The notes: generated by a model from the letters alone, not told the origin. 64,000 nucleotides of DNA from Pegoplata infirma (GCA_963921195.1 OY992537.1:206050581-206114580); one strand, 5' to 3'. Counted from the first letter of the stretch, positions 32,520 through 44,994 are shown. Program-made: numbers and translations.

Positions 32520-32790
32520 AATATTTTTTTATGTAAAGAAAAACTCCTAGATTCTGAAAAATTTTTCGTATGGAATAATTCTCAGATGCTGAAAAATTAA
32601 TCGTAAAGAAAAATTTTCAGATATTGAAACATTTCTTATAAATAAAAGTTCCCAAAATTCTCAAATTCTGAAATATTTTTAGTGTAGAAAAATTATCACA
32701 TTCCGGAACATTTATCATAAAAAAAAAAAAATTTCTCATTTTCTTCTTAATTTTTCCTTTAAAAATTTTTAGATTATAAAACTTTTATCT
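32520..32790. repeat. Degenerate TCAGATTCTGA array, locus 3
   Basis: Units such as CTAGATTCTGAAAAATTTTT and CTCAGATGCTGAAAAATT with AAGAAAAA spacers, irregular period. Same dispersed family as loci 1 and 2. Confidence 0.6.
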
Positions 32791-33177
32791 CTTTATTGAC
32801 CCCTTCCCCTTCATACGCCCCTGTTTTTCCCTGATGATGGCTTAACATCCTCAAATACAGGCTATTTTTCTTTTAAGTTTATGAAGTACTTAAAATCTTT
32901 ATAAAATCCTTAATGTTTCCAGGTAACCACGACTTATTTATGTTAATACTTTTTCGTTAAGAAAACCTTCTTTCTGCCTGTCCTTTTTTTTCTTTTTGTG
33001 TGTATGTTAATGTCACCATAGCCACATCAAACGTTTTTCGAAGATAATTTAGCGAAAAACGAAAATATGAAAAGACATAAAAAGCTTGAACGTTAAACCT
33101 CAATACAAGAGATTATGATGGCGGCTGGGAATGATTTTTACAAAAGATAAAGTATTAAAACTTAAAAAAACAGAAAA

Positions 33178-33300
33178 GTTTAATTCGACATAGCAGAATT
33201 CATGAAAACCCTCCACAATGCCCAATACATCTTTAAAAAAAAAAAATTTAGCCATTTTCTCCAAAAATATTAAGTTACGGTCAATATCTACAACGTAACT
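33178..33300 (-). repeat. mini-me-like tail fragment
   Basis: AAGTTTAATTCGACATAGCA and AACCCTCCACAATGCCCAAT match the type A tail. The body is lost and an inverted-repeat element lies immediately to the right. Confidence 0.65.
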
Positions 33301-33338
33301 CCACATACAAAATTTAAGAATAATCGGGCATGGGTAAT

Positions 33339-33681
33339 GGGCGTCCCGTCATATCTAAACTTTGAAATTCCGTGTCGTAATACCTGCCGAACGATAGCCA
33401 TTGAATATCTGATTGTGGGAAAATGAATGAAAAAGTTTAAAAAGGTAATCTTCATTCGGCTACCAGCGGTCAAAGTTTAAAAAAATTACGTTTTTCGATC
33501 AAAAATTCATGTTCGAATTTTATTTACCAAATCCGACTCAAAAATTTGGAGTTTTTGCGTACTTTATGGTTGCCGACAGAACATGGCCTTCAAAGCTTTT
33601 TCATTAATTTTCCCATAATCTGATATTCCCTGGCATGTATTAGACACGAAATTCGAAAGTTTATATTTGACGGGACGCCCC
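33339..33681. mobile_element. GGGCGTCCCGTCA inverted-repeat MITE, 343 bp
   Basis: The termini GGGCGTCCCGTCA and TGACGGGACGCCC are inverted. Arms of about 100 bp include TTGAATATCTGATTGTGGGA and its mirror. It is non-coding. No convincing target duplication was found. Confidence 0.75.
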
Positions 33682-33814
33682 AATATGTAAGGCATGCCGC
33701 ATCGGATATGAAATTTAAAATCAAATTAAAAGTGGATATATGAATTTTTGTTAATTTTCTTAATTTTTTTGATATTTTGAGTTAGTTTAAAATCTAATGG
33801 TTTGAAAATTCTAA

Positions 33815-34195
33815 GACGAATGTCCGTCCGTCTGCAAAAAGACACGATGCAGTTTAAATTAAAAGAGCTATACTCCTGAAATTTGGCACGAATATGTCGT
33901 ACGGTAATAGGATGTTAAATTAAATGTGAAAAGTCGCAACTGGGGAAAAAACAAACGCTATTTTGTACATGTTGCTTTTTGCATTTTTAAAGTCCTTGGA
34001 CCAAGCGGACAAATTTTTTTTTTTTTTTAATAATGATAAAATTGCATTACTTAAGTGTAAAATTCAAAATAAATTAATTTTCCAACTTTTACCGTGAAAT
34101 AAAGTGTCTCCAACGCCTAACGCCGACCCTTAATCTCCAAAAAATGCCCATGCCATTGTTATTTAAGTTGTTTACATTTTGTAGGGTATAGAAAA
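33815..34195 (+). repeat. Worn mini-me-like element, type B
   Basis: AATGTCCGTCCGTCTGC, GACACGATGCAGTTTAAATT, AAGAGCTATACTCCTGAAAT and TTGGCACGAATATGTC match type B bodies in order. The head is gone and the end near TTTGTAGGGTATAG is approximate. Confidence 0.65.
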
Positions 34196-34204
34196 TTTTA
34201 ATCT

Positions 34205-34520
34205 CCTACTTTATTTTTTATCGAAATTTTTTTTTTTTTTTTTTTCAAAACTATTTTTTCATCCAAAATTCTTTTTCCATCAAAATGTTTTTATTTTTCA
34301 TAAAATTTTTTTCTTTATCACTTTTTTTTTATAATGAAAAAGTTTTTTTTTATCAAATCTTTTTTAACATAAAAAAAAATTTTTACTCAAAAATTTTTTT
34401 CTTTCAAATGTTTTTTTTTTTATAATTTTTTTTCACTGTTTTTTATAGAAAAAAAGTGCATTAATTTTTTTTTTCAACGAAGAAATCTTTTTATTCGTCG
34501 GAAAAATTGTTTTCATCATT
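34205..34520. repeat. T-rich CATCAAAA degenerate array
   Basis: Irregular TTTTTTTCATCAAAATT-like units, a relative of arrays at 4590-4760 and 8405-8675 and, reverse-complemented, 47640-47860 and 50059-50330. Confidence 0.6.
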
Positions 34521-34921
34521 TTTTTCACTAAGCCTGAACTTCTTCTGATATAAAATGTTGTATTTGTTTAAGAAAGTTATATAAAAACAAGTAGAAAAGT
34601 TAAATTAGACTTGGCCGAATCTATGAATACCCTCCACAATGCCCTTTTTAAGTTAAAGTAAATTTTCTAACGTGAAAAAATAACATTTTTGATTAGAAAT
34701 ATTTTATTTTGTGCAAAAAACCTTTTTTACTAATTTTTGAAAAAAATAATTTACAAAAATTTTTTTTTTGAGTGTAAAATTTTTTTTAGTGTAAAAATAT
34801 TTTTGAGTGACAAAAATACGTTGTAAAATATTTTTGTGACTTACAAATGTATTTAAAACAGGTGAAGCAAATCTGAAATTAACGGGTTTGCTAATAACTT
34901 TTGAACCACTGCACGGTGGTC

Positions 34922-36297
34922 AATTCCGGCCAAAAATCATTTTATTTTTTTTTTTAAATCTTGATGAAGTATGTGTGCTATATTATAGCTAACACTTCAA
35001 AACATACAACTTAAATCTTTTTTTGGGCCTTGTAACACTATATTATTGTCCAAAATGGTGCAAAATTTAGTATTTTTTGCTTCTCATTTCAGCTTTTTTT
35101 AAAATGTATATTTTAGTTTTCAATAAAAGTTGGCTATGAATTTTTCTTCACATTATTTTTGTAAGTTCGCACATGGTTTTTTAATTCCTATAGTAAATAA
35201 TCATTCCATGTGTTTTTTGCAGATTTTGTGTGCGTTTTTGTCGTAAAGTGATGTGCATGAAAATTAGATCAAAATTTAAAAAAAACTCTAAAAAAAAAAA
35301 CATTTAAAGACCATAAAAATCAATTAGAGGCTATTAGAGGTTAGCTATAAAAAGGAATTTGTACTTTTAACTATTAAAAGAAAGTATTATAAATTTCAGC
35401 CCCTACTTTTACCGATTCTTCAAACCAGAGCATTTTTAGTGGACTCATTTTTTACAAATGATGGACTTTTTTAAACCTACAAACTCCCCCAAAATATCCT
35501 GTGTTGTTTTTTTTTTAAGGGAAAAATTGGCAGCATTTTTACAGTAAAAACTACTAAACCGATTTTGATAATTTTTTTTTTGCTTTGTAGATAATTAAAT
35601 TTTCTAACACTTAACATGACCATTTTTTGGAAAAAAATTGATATTTGCTGACGTAAACTTAAAAAATAGAAAAATTTCAATTTCTTCTTTCATTCAAATA
35701 TTAATTAGGTCAAATTTTAAAAAATTGCCACGATAAGTATTAGAAAATTAAATAATCTACACATAAAAAAAAAAAAAAATTTCATCAAAATCGGTTAAGT
35801 AGTTTTTGATGTACAACTGCGGCCATTTTGTCCTCAAAAAAAATTAATTAACTGGAAACTATGGCAATTCTTTGTCTTTTAAACTTTTAAAAATATTACG
35901 ATTGTTAATATTAAAAAAAAAACAGAATTAAAAAGTATTGCGTATCTAATTTTTAAAAAAATTGCTAACACTAAGGCTTTTTTTTTAGTTCCAACCACCA
36001 TCTTAATTAGTTTGATACATTTGACACGTCCATGCTTAGTTGGCCAACCACTATATTTGTATGTCCAACGTTTTGAAAAGAGATCAGATATATTATTCTT
36101 AATTTGGATATAAAATTATTTCTGTTTATATGCAGACATGTTTGATACATTTGTGACGTCCATGAACCACTGTATTTGTAGGTCCAACATTTGGGCAAGG
36201 TATCAGATATGTTATTCTTAATTCGAATATTAAATTTTAGCTATTTACACGCAGAAATAAAGAAGTTATTGATTTTTGGCCGGAATTGACCACCGTG
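34922..36297. mobile_element. Transib-like non-autonomous DNA element, family A
   Basis: Terminal inverted repeats begin CACGGTGGTCAATTCCGGCC (about 28 bp, perfect). The flanking direct repeat is CACTG (34917-34921 and 36298-36302). CAC-starting TIRs with 5-bp C-NNN-G duplications are the Transib signature; Transib is the RAG1-related superfamily. No transposase is evident. Inside are an inverted segment (AAACCGATTTTGAT / ATCAAAATCGGTT) and a direct duplication at 36007-36250. Confidence 0.75.
36007..36250 (-). repeat. Direct tandem duplication, about 128 bp, inside Transib-like A
   Basis: GTTTGATACATTTG...ACGTCCATG and ATCAGATATATTATTCTTAA occur twice with a period near 129 bp. The small ORF across it is simply this repeat translated. 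Confidence 0.75.
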
Positions 36298-36813
36298 CAC
36301 TGGACCGATTTGGCTGAAATTCTTTATGAACCAGCTCAGGGAAACGACAAATATATATGCCAAGCTTGAGCATCCTCAAAATTGCCTTTAGAAAGTTACG
36401 TGTTTTTTATCTTGTAAATTCGCGAAAAAACCCTTGCCGAAATTTACTCTTTTGCTCATAACTTTTGAACCAATTGACCGATTTCGCTGGATTGCAATAC
36501 CAACCTGACCAGGAAAATGCCCATCATATGTGCCAAATTTCAGGGGCCTCCGTGTAGTCTTTCAAAAGTTCGCGTGTTTTCAACAGACAGACAGACGGAC
36601 GGACAGACGGACATCGCTAGATCGTCTTAGAATCGAACGAGGATCATGAATATATATACTTTATGGGGTCTGAGACCAATATTTCGAGGTGTTACACACA
36701 GAATGATAAACTTATATATACCCTCTATCACTAGAGTGGAGGGTATAAAAAACATTCACAAACGGATGGATGGAATGACATCAATAGTTCGTCTTAAAAC
36801 CCACTATGACTAA

Positions 36814-37350
36814 CAAGGAAGTTCTTTCACAGTGCACCCACCGATTGTTTTGAAACTTGCATATAGGAAAGAGGGGAGCAAAATAAAAGTTACCTGTTTT
36901 TTCGTAGCTACTTAATCTCTTATTTAGTGGGTCAAATGGGAGGGGGAAAACGTTTTTTTTTTTTTTTGTTTTTTGAGGATTTATCACATGTTTTCAAAAT
37001 AAACTATTTGAAAATTTTTTACAGATCGAAAAGTTGTTTGAAGGTTCAATGGTATATCGGTCGTTTTGGCTTCGTTGAGGACGTTATTGTCAAACATGTA
37101 AAAACGTTGGGGTAGTTTATATGGAGATGCATATACGTACGACCGCCAAAATCATATATATTAATCTGTATTAAAATTAAGCTGACTGTATTTTCGTCTT
37201 TTATTCGAATTTCCCGACCCATATTTTTTCATAAGATGGCAACCCTTTTTTAAATTTGCGATTGGGCAGCTAAAAAAAACAGGTAACTCTTATTTTCCAA
37301 TATTTAAGTTTCTGGACAATCGGTGGATGCCCTCTTGAAGACCTTCCTTG
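36814..37350. mobile_element. CAAGG-terminus inverted-repeat MITE, copy 2
   Basis: The left end CAAGGAAGTTCTTTCACAG and right end ...GAAGACCTTCCTTG are inverted. TAA flanks both (36811-36813 and 37351-37353). The arms include CCACCGATTGTTTTGAAAC, mirrored near 37305, and AGTTACCTGTTTTTT, mirrored near 37274. Termini and target match copy 1 at 29428-30001 but the interior is different. Confidence 0.8.
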
Positions 37351-37479
37351 TAAGTGGAGAGTATAAAAAAAAAATTTAAATGGAAAGTAAAAAAATAGTT
37401 GAAAACAGAAATTTTATTGAAAAAATAAGTTTGAATACAAAAGTTTTAAATAAAAAAATTAAGTGAAAAAGATTTAGGT

Positions 37480-37592
37480 CCTTATTCATATTCAAATTTG
37501 AACATTTTATAACAGGTTTATAAAACAGATTTCCATACAAAATTCGTTTCATAAACCTGTTATAAGTTTTGAAATTTCAATATGAATAAGGG
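37480..37592. repeat. Short hairpin MITE, 113 bp
   Basis: CCTTATTCATATTCAAATTT at the left is mirrored by AAATTTCAATATGAATAAGG at the right, with TATAACAGGTTTAT / ATAAACCTGTTATA further in. The loop is about 20 bp. TTTAG occurs just outside each end, a possible 5-bp duplication. Confidence 0.85.
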
Positions 37593-37779
37593 GTTTAGAG
37601 TACAAAAATGAAGTGGGAAAAAATCGCTCCATTTCGTTTCCTGTCTATTCGATTTAGATCCCCGTTATTTTCAATTTTCCTCCCAGTTCTATTTCATTTC
37701 GTTCCATGTTGGAGTTTTACCCCGATTTTGTTCTCTTAAAATTAAAATTTTCAAAAACTAATTTTTCAGAATGTTTTTG

Positions 37780-38900
37780 TTGTAGCTGGAGGATCCTACA
37801 CTCAAAATTTAAAGTTTTTGAGTCCACTGTTTCAGGAAATCTTAATTTTTACCTAATTTGAAGCAAAAATTCGCAGAAGACTAAATTTCAAAAATCAGGG
37901 TTTTAAAACAATTATTTCAAGAGATCAAACAAATTAGACATTTTACCCTCTGATCATCCGAACTTTCGAAAAAGAACTTTTCTCAGAATATCTTTGGCTG
38001 GATAAATTTTCTCTGGATGATCCCACATTCCAAATTTTAAGTTTCCAGAACTATTATTTCAGGAGATATAAACAGTATTAAAGTACAATTTTTTTTACTC
38101 TCCTAGCAACGAAATTTTCTAAAAGCGTTTTTTTTTTAATAAGGTTGTTTTGCAGCGAAAGGATCCAACATTTCAAAAATCAATCTTATAAGACCACACT
38201 CAAAATAATTACTCTGTTAAATACTCTGTAAAATGACTGTAATCTCAATTCGACAGATATTTGACAAAGTTATCTGTCGAAATACAGATTTTAAGAAAAT
38301 ACTTCGTATTTTCTTGTGACCGAAAAACAAAATTTTGTAAAACTGGAGTTACTCGCTAAAAACTTGTAATTTTCACAAAAATAAAAAAGTAAATTTACAA
38401 CTTGGAAGCATTAAAGCGGGAAAATTTAACAAAATTTTAATTTTAATTAATTTAATTTTAATTAATTTAATTTTAATTAATGTTTTTGAAGCAGAGAAAT
38501 TTTACTCATAAAATGGATTTAACTAAAACTTTGTAAATTTACATTTTTTTTGTAAAATTTTGAACTCATAAATGCATTTAACTAAAACTTTGTTAATTTA
38601 CAGAGTTTTTTGGTAAAATTCTTCTTGGTTTTATCAGTATTTTGCAGATAATTCTGTAAATTTACAGTTTTTTTTTTGATCGAAATCATTTTACAGAGTT
38701 TTCTTCGTAAAATAACAAAAAAATCTTGCTGGTTGGAAATCTATGGTATTTTCTGCTGGCTCAGCAGAGTATCTCTGTAATTTAACAGAGTGATTATTTT
38801 GAGTGCATTCTTTCAGGAGATCGAAAAAGTACCAAAGTTTTATTACTCTACTCTCTAAGCATCGAAACTTTATAAAACGTATATAAAGAGTACGAAAATA
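37780..38900. repeat. Degenerate tandem units of about 250 bp, interrupted
   Basis: Three loose units share GGATC(C/A)xACATT, TTTCAGGAGATxxAA, AAAGTxxAATTTTTT and CGAAACTTTxxAAA in the same order (from about 37790, 38010 and 38160). The third is split by the MITE at 38198-38805. It is non-coding. Confidence 0.6.
38198..38805. mobile_element. CACTCAAAATAAT-terminus MITE, 608 bp
   Basis: CACTCAAAATAATTACTCTG at the left mirrors CAGAGTGATTATTTTGAGTG at the right. CA is present outside both ends. The interior is a mosaic of TTTACAGA / TCTGTAAA and TTAATTTTAATTAATTTAAT segments. It looks related to the CACTCAAAA family but has a CA, not TA, flank. Confidence 0.75.
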
Positions 38901-41310
38901 ATTTTTTTACCTCATAAAAATCTGACTTTTCAAAAGAACATTAAAATGTTTTGGCAATGGTATTTCTTACATTTTGAATATTAGGTTTTTCGGACTAATT
39001 TTTCTGGAAAATTAAAATTATACCAAAATTTTTCAAAATTGCCACAGAAAAATAAAATAAATTTTAAATCCACTTTTAATTTTATTTCCATACAAATTGT
39101 TTTTGTTTTTAAAATCGACTTTCAAAAAATGTACGAAAAATTTGAAATTTAAAATAAAGCTTTTGTAAAATTGACTTTTTGTTCTTTTTTGATACGGGCC
39201 TATGTTTATAACTTTTTACCCCCATATAATAGAGTTTTCCAAGAATCTAGCCTATTTTGCGTTAGGTGAATCTACATTCTAAAACTCTGGCTTCAATGGT
39301 TTGGGCTTGGCGATGATAAATCAGTCGGTTTGTCAGTTAAAACTTTGATACATATAAAATACAAAAACTTACTGGATTTCCATATTTTCTTAAGTAAATT
39401 TACCTGGAATTAAAAAGACAAGATAAGAAAGCGATTAATAAATATTAAAGAATTTTTAATAAAATATAAAATCTACTTATAGTACAAATTTATGGCTAAT
39501 TTTAAATAATTTATATAATTGATTACTTAATTTCAAATAAATAAATAAAAAAATCTCAAGAAAAACTAATTTCATTACTTTAAATATCCACCACCCAAAA
39601 TTATGCAACATTTTTTTTATAAATCTCAACATCTTAAAGTATGCTCCAGTTTTTTTTTTATTTCCCATTTTTTATTGTTGTTGTTTATTCTTAAATTAAA
39701 AGCTGTTTACTGTCATAATTACACACTCATTTTCCGTAAAAACTCTAGTAAAACATTTATTGTCTGGCAGTTGCACTTCATTTGTTTGCATTTTTATGTT
39801 CTTGAGAATTATTGTTTGTGACAGTACTGGGTGGAAAATATAGAATAAAAAAAAAATTATACTTGCTCGTTTTAATTGTTTGCTTTGTTATACAGCAAGA
39901 AATTTATACAAATTGCAAAGTATATTTTTTTTTATTTTGCTATTCTTACTTGGTGTGAGTTCAGTTTTTTTTTTAATTTTTTTTTTAAAAAGAACAAAAA
40001 ATTTCTTGTTTTGTATTGTAAAGTATTTTGTTGCCTACTTTAAGGCTAATGTGCTCATTTTTTTTTTATTTGGTTTTACTATTTTGTAGAAAACTCGAGT
40101 AAACAAATGATGCATACTGCATTTTAAATAACAATAAGACGGCTGAGCAACAGCTTGTGTTTATGATGAAAAATGTATGGAATGAAGAAAAATATAATTT
40201 TAATAAAGAAAAAATGAGAAAAGGAAACATAAGAAATAATTTGTAAGTTTAAATAAGACTTTAAAATATTTTAAATTTTTTTGTGTTACAGAAAAAAAAT
40301 CGGAGTTTTAAAAAATTTTTTTCTATAGAAAGTCTTAGATGCTGAGATATTTTTTTCTATAGAAGCAGATATCAAAGCGAAACTATTTGAAACAAAAAAT
40401 CGATTGCTTAAGTATATTTAATTATTATTTTTTTATTTTATTGTTTAAGCTTCAGTATACGGTGCGTATTGTTAATTTTATCATGTTCTCTATACGCATT
40501 GAATAAAGAAGTTGTGATTATATGACAAAATAATTTTAAAATTGGCGTGATCAAACTATTTTTTTTTATATGTTATTTTACTTATCCTAACTTCAGTATG
40601 CAGTGCGTATTGTTAATTATATCATGTTTGCTATACGCACCGTATACTAAAGTAGTGGCAATAATATGACAAAATCATTCCTAGGATATTTGTTCTATAA
40701 ATATATTATTTTACATTTTATTTTGTATAAAACTCTTAATCATCGATTTAAAACTAGATCAAACAAATTGAAGAAATTGTTTTTTTTTTTTGGATCCTTG
40801 GGAACCAGCATTTTTAAACTTAAATATTTTGAAAATAGGAAAATAGTCTCTGGTTCCAGAAAAGTGTAATTTTTGATCAACTTATGTTTGTTAAATCAGA
40901 AAAAATTTAAGTTGAATTCTTTTCTCTAAGCCTTTTATTTAAATTATTTTCCTTTGCTTACTTTTTTTGGTTATTCAAAACATGAAATTGCATTTAAAGT
41001 TTTTTTTATTTTATTTTAGTTTTTATTTACTTTCTATCTAATCTTATAAAAAAAACAAAAGTTTTTATTTCATGTATACATTTTTGTCTTTGCAGTTTTG
41101 TAATAAAATTATTTTTTTAAGTTTCATTTTAACATTCGCACTCGGTCTTTACTTCAAACAAATTTAAAACACTTTCTAAAATAAAAAAAAAAAATAAAAA
41201 CTTAAATACAGAGCAGAATACCAAGCAAAAATTTTATTTGAATTATATTATATTTTTATATATTTTTTTTTTAATTTTCGTTATTATTGGTCCCAATATG
41301 TTATAGCTAC
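38901..41310. other. Unassigned AT-rich DNA
   Basis: No gene was found. ORFs here are Phe/Leu-rich translations of T runs. The paired hairpins at 40448-40652 are listed separately. Part of 40300-40370 resembles the TCTTAGATGCTGAGA satellite relatives. Confidence 0.55.
40448..40652. repeat. Two direct copies of a GTATACGGTGCGTAT hairpin
   Basis: CTTCAGTATACGGTGCGTAT...ATACGCATTGAATAAAGAAG (about 40450) and CTTCAGTATGCAGTGCGTAT...ATACGCACCGTATACTAAAG (about 40591-40652). Stems of 20 bp surround a loop near TTGTTAATTATATCATGTTT. Both are followed by a similar ATATGACAAAAT string, giving a direct repeat of about 140 bp. Confidence 0.8.
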
Positions 41311-42458
41311 ATGAGAAAAGTTAATCTCTAAAAAAAAATTGGTCGAATCAATGAATACCCTCCACAATGTTATCTGATAGTAATTTTCTAAAAAAAATTT
41401 CAAAAAATTGCATTACAAATTTTTTATTAGAAATATGTATATTATTTTGAGTCAAACTTTCTTTTAATCAATCAAATTTTTTTGAATGTAAAATTTTTTT
41501 GACTGTCAACATTTTTTTGAGTCAGCCATTTCATTCAAAAAAAAAAAAAAAATAATAATGTGTACATTTTTTTTTTTTGAGTGTAACATTTTTTTTTGAG
41601 TGTAAATATTTTTTTAGTGTACAATTTCTTTGAGTAACAAATTACTTTGTAAAATATTTTTGTTGTTTTATACCTATATGTAATACAAAAAAAAACTCAC
41701 ATATTTTCCTCTTTTTATATTACAATCCACTTCTTTAAAAACCAAAAACAAATTAACATTCAATCATACACATACTTTATTTGATTTTTTTCCCGTTACA
41801 TACAGTTACACTAACAATAACAAAACAATAACAAATATTTACTTGTCTAACAACTAAACTGCACCCCACGACAAGAAAACAACAAGTTTTACAAAACTGG
41901 TATTTCACCATGCTTTTAAAACTTGTTTAACGAGTTTTCAACAGTTTAAGGTGAAACAAATCTGAAATTCAGTGCTTTGCTTATAACTTTTGAACCACTG
42001 AACCGATTTTGCTGAAATTCAAAACCAAACAGCCTTGAGGAACGACAAATATATATGCTAAGCTTGAGCCCCCTCAGAATTGTCTTTCGAAAGTTATAGT
42101 GGTTTTAATCTTGTAAATTCGAAAAATACCCTTGCCGAAATTTACTCTTTTGCTCATAACTTTTGAACCACTTGACCGATTTCGCTGGATTGCAATACCA
42201 ACCTGACCCGGTAAATGGAGAACATATATGTCAAACTTCAGGAGCCCCCGTAAAGTCTTTCAAAAGTAAACGTGTTTTCAACGGACAGACAGACAGACAG
42301 ACGGACGGACGGACGGACATCGCTAGATCGACTTAAAATCGATCAACGATCATGAATATATATACTTTATGGGGTCCTAGACCAATATTTCGATGTGTTA
42401 CAAACGGAATGACAAAATTATATATAGAGGGTATATATCTAGAGTGGAGGGTATAAAA
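41311..42458 (-). mobile_element. mini-me-like element, type A, uninterrupted
   Basis: The tail GGTCGAATCAATGAATACCC / TCCACAATGTTATCTGATAG and the body TTTTGAACCACTGAACCGAT are followed by (GTCY)n at 42283-42318, GATCATGAATATATATACTT and the GAGTGGAGGGTATAAAA head. This is the cleanest type A reference copy without inserts, about 1.15 kb. It is closest in layout to 9133-10588 reversed. Confidence 0.8.
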
Positions 42459-44043
42459 AATATACAAAATTTTTTTACTCAAAATAAAATATTTCCATTT
42501 CTATACAAAATACTTAAATTTTGTTTTGCACTTCAAAATATATCGCGATTTTGACAGTACAGCTTTTTTTTATAGAAAGCTCTCTCGATCATTCAATAAA
42601 AGTAGTGGTGAAAAATTGTTAACTTTTTTTAATAAAAGTTGTATATTCATTAAATATACATATGTTTGCTGGGATACATATATTTTCCCTGAGAGTATCA
42701 AAGAATGAAAAAAAATCTAGTTTTTATGCAAATCATGTAAAATGTGTTTTTCACATTAAATAAGTAAATTTTTTTAAACATATGTACAAAAAAAATAATA
42801 TCTGTAGTAAATGTAAGAACAATTACAAGTAAAACAAGTAGAAAAGTTAAATTCGAATTAGCCAAATCTATGAATACCCTCCACAATGCCCTTTTTAAGT
42901 GATAGTAAATTTTCTAAAATGAAAAAAATAAAATTTTTGGTTAGAAATATTTTATTTTGTGTAAAAAAACTTTTTTTTATTAATTTTTGAAAAAAAAAAA
43001 AAAATTTACTAATTTTTTTTTGAGTGTAAAATTTTTTTTGAGCGTAAAATTTTTTTTGAATGTAAAATTTTTTTTGAGTGTATTTTTTTTTTTTGTTTTA
43101 GTGAAAAAATATTTTTGTATGACAAAAATACCTTGTAAAATATTTTTTTGACTTACAAATTTTTTTAAAACATGTTTAACGGGTTTTCAACACGTGAATT
43201 TAAGGTAAAACTAATCTGAAATTTACGGTTTTGCTAATAACTTTTGAACCGCTAGACCGATTTGGCTGAAATTTAAAACTAACCGGACCAGAGGAACGAC
43301 AAAAATATATGCCACACTTCAGCACCCTCAGAATTGCCGTTCGAAAGTTACCGTGTGTTTTATCTCGTAAATTCCATAAAAACCCTTGCCGAAATTCACT
43401 CATTTGCTTATAACTTTTGAACCACTGCACTATAGGAAATTTTACCCATTTTTTTGGCCAAAAGTCAAAATTAAAATTTTTGCAAACATTATTTTTTTTT
43501 ACATTAATATAAAAAAAAACTTAACAAAGTAAACAATTCTTTCTCAATTTTTCGACAGAATTGATGTACTGTCACTTTATCAGTAGTTTTTCTTGCAATT
43601 TCTTACTTAGTTATAAAATAACGATTGAGTGCAGTGAATTTTGTGATAGCTTCTAACAAAAGTTTTTATATTAAGAAGTTATAGTTTTTAAAAGCTAAAA
43701 AATGGAAAATAATGTCGGAGATGAGTACTTTAATGATAAATAGTGAAATGTTGGTGATGGCATCTATTAGATCGATTTTATTGGAAAAATTTAAGTGACC
43801 TTAAGAAGAACTTATTGAAGTATGAATTGGAATTTTATTTGGACTTTAAAAGAAATGATAGCATATGTTAGCTATAAAACCATAAAAGTTCTCTAGGACA
43901 ATCAATTACCTTCCGAATTTATTAAATTTCAAGGTCGGATATGTGCAAACTTTTTTTAAAAACGCATTTTACCAGGTGACTACTGAGTGCCAAATTCAGA
44001 GTTATTTAATACATGGCGAGAGAAATAAAACAAAGGTGGATAA

Positions 44044-44427
44044 GGAGCCGCTATTTCTGGCCATTTCTTTTCATACATTGCTGAGAGTGAATGTTTCGAA
44101 AACGTTAAACAATACATAAAGGAGGAATTAAGAATATTTTGTTCAAATATAAATATGAAAAGGATAAAAAGTTGTAGGAGTTTGAAAGTTTTTGAAAGAC
44201 AGCATGCTGTTTGGCTTAAAGGCAATACTTGGCTAAGAAAACTTAAAACGCAGCCTGCCTCTACTAAATCGAAACCTGGGCGAGCGCAATTAACTTTTTT
44301 GTCAAAATCTGCGAGAACAAAAATACGAGTTACAGCAGAAATCTCTAAAGATCTAAATAGGGAAGTTGAGCCCCTAGCTCTTGCTTCATCTACGGCTGCC
44401 AGTAGTGGCAATTTGAAATGTAGTTGA
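44044..44427 (+). pseudogene. ORF remnant of Transib-like family B (possible transposase N-terminus)
   Basis: The frame is open from 44044 and runs to TGA at 44425-44427. It reads GHFFSYIAESECFENVKQYI, RSLKVFERQHAVWLKGNTW, then KSKPGRAQLTFLSKSARTKI and EISKDLNREVEPLALASS. The PGR..LTF..KS.RTK string resembles a basic motif seen in insect transposase-like proteins of unknown function. That likeness is from memory and weak. There is no clear start codon (first ATG 44155) and no catalytic DDE region. The same reading frame recurs in copy 2 with a frameshift, so it was a real coding segment of the ancestral element. Confidence 0.45.
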
Positions 44428-44545
44428 CGACTTGGAACTCAAAAATCAAATTTTTGAATAAAATCCTTATTAAAAAGTAACTTTGTTTGACACTTCTTAA
44501 AATTGTTAAAATAAATTTCTACTGTTATCTTCGAAAGTTAGTGTA

Positions 44546-44708
44546 CACTCAAAAAAAAAATAAAATAGTAAAAACAGTTTAGAAAACGAGATAATCAATC
44601 AAGGATCTTAAAAAATCTTAGATGCGGAAACTTATAACCCGGGAACCATGTTTGGAACTAATTATTAGTAAATTTTTTAGGTAACTTTACTAATTTTTTT
44701 TTTGAGTG
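44546..44708. mobile_element. CACTCAAAA MITE inside Transib-like B1, 163 bp
   Basis: CACTCAAAAAAAAAATAAAA and TTTTTTTTTTGAGTG are inverted, with TA at 44544-44545 and 44709-44710. The orthologous insertion is present in copy B2, so it predates the amplification of family B. Confidence 0.75.
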
Positions 44709-44956
44709 TATGAAAAATTTTAAGAGTCACTCCCTCCCTCTAAAGAGTCTTCCAAAAGTCAAATAAAAAAAAATCATTCAAATCGGTCCAGCCGTTTGGC
44801 TGTAAATAATTTTGGCCAAAAAAAGGGTAAAATTTCCTATAGTGCACTGGACCGATTTCACTGGATTGCAATACCAACCTGACCAGGTAAATGCCCAACA
44901 TATATGCTAAACTTCAGGAGCCTCCGTAAAGTCTTTCAAAAGTTAGCGTGTTTTCA

Positions 44957-44994
<38 letters not shown>

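Larger units (their letters stand above)
34585..36750 (-). mobile_element. mini-me-like element, type A, host of Transib-like A
   Basis: The tail AACAAGTAGAAAAGTTAAAT / GGCCGAATCTATGAATACCC is at the left. (GTCY)n at about 36584-36612, GATCATGAATATATATACTT and the head CTCTATCACTAGAGTGGAGG are at the right. A Transib-like element (34922-36297) interrupts the TTTGAACCACTGGACCGATT segment. Confidence 0.8.
43428..44844. mobile_element. Transib-like DNA element, family B, copy 1
   Basis: Terminal repeats begin CACTATAGGAAATTTTACCC at both ends (about 35 bp, nearly perfect). The 5-bp CACTG lies at 43423-43427 and 44845-44849. It carries an ORF remnant (44044-44427) and a nested CACTCAAAA MITE. 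A sister copy is at 45872-47287. Superfamily assignment rests on CAC ends plus the C-NNN-G 5-bp duplication. Confidence 0.75.

Noticed and set aside
43980..44411. 143-codon minus-strand ORF in the Transib-like copy
   Set aside because: It is opposite the plus-strand frame that is shared with copy 2. Its sequence is Phe/Leu-rich and looks like an antisense shadow.
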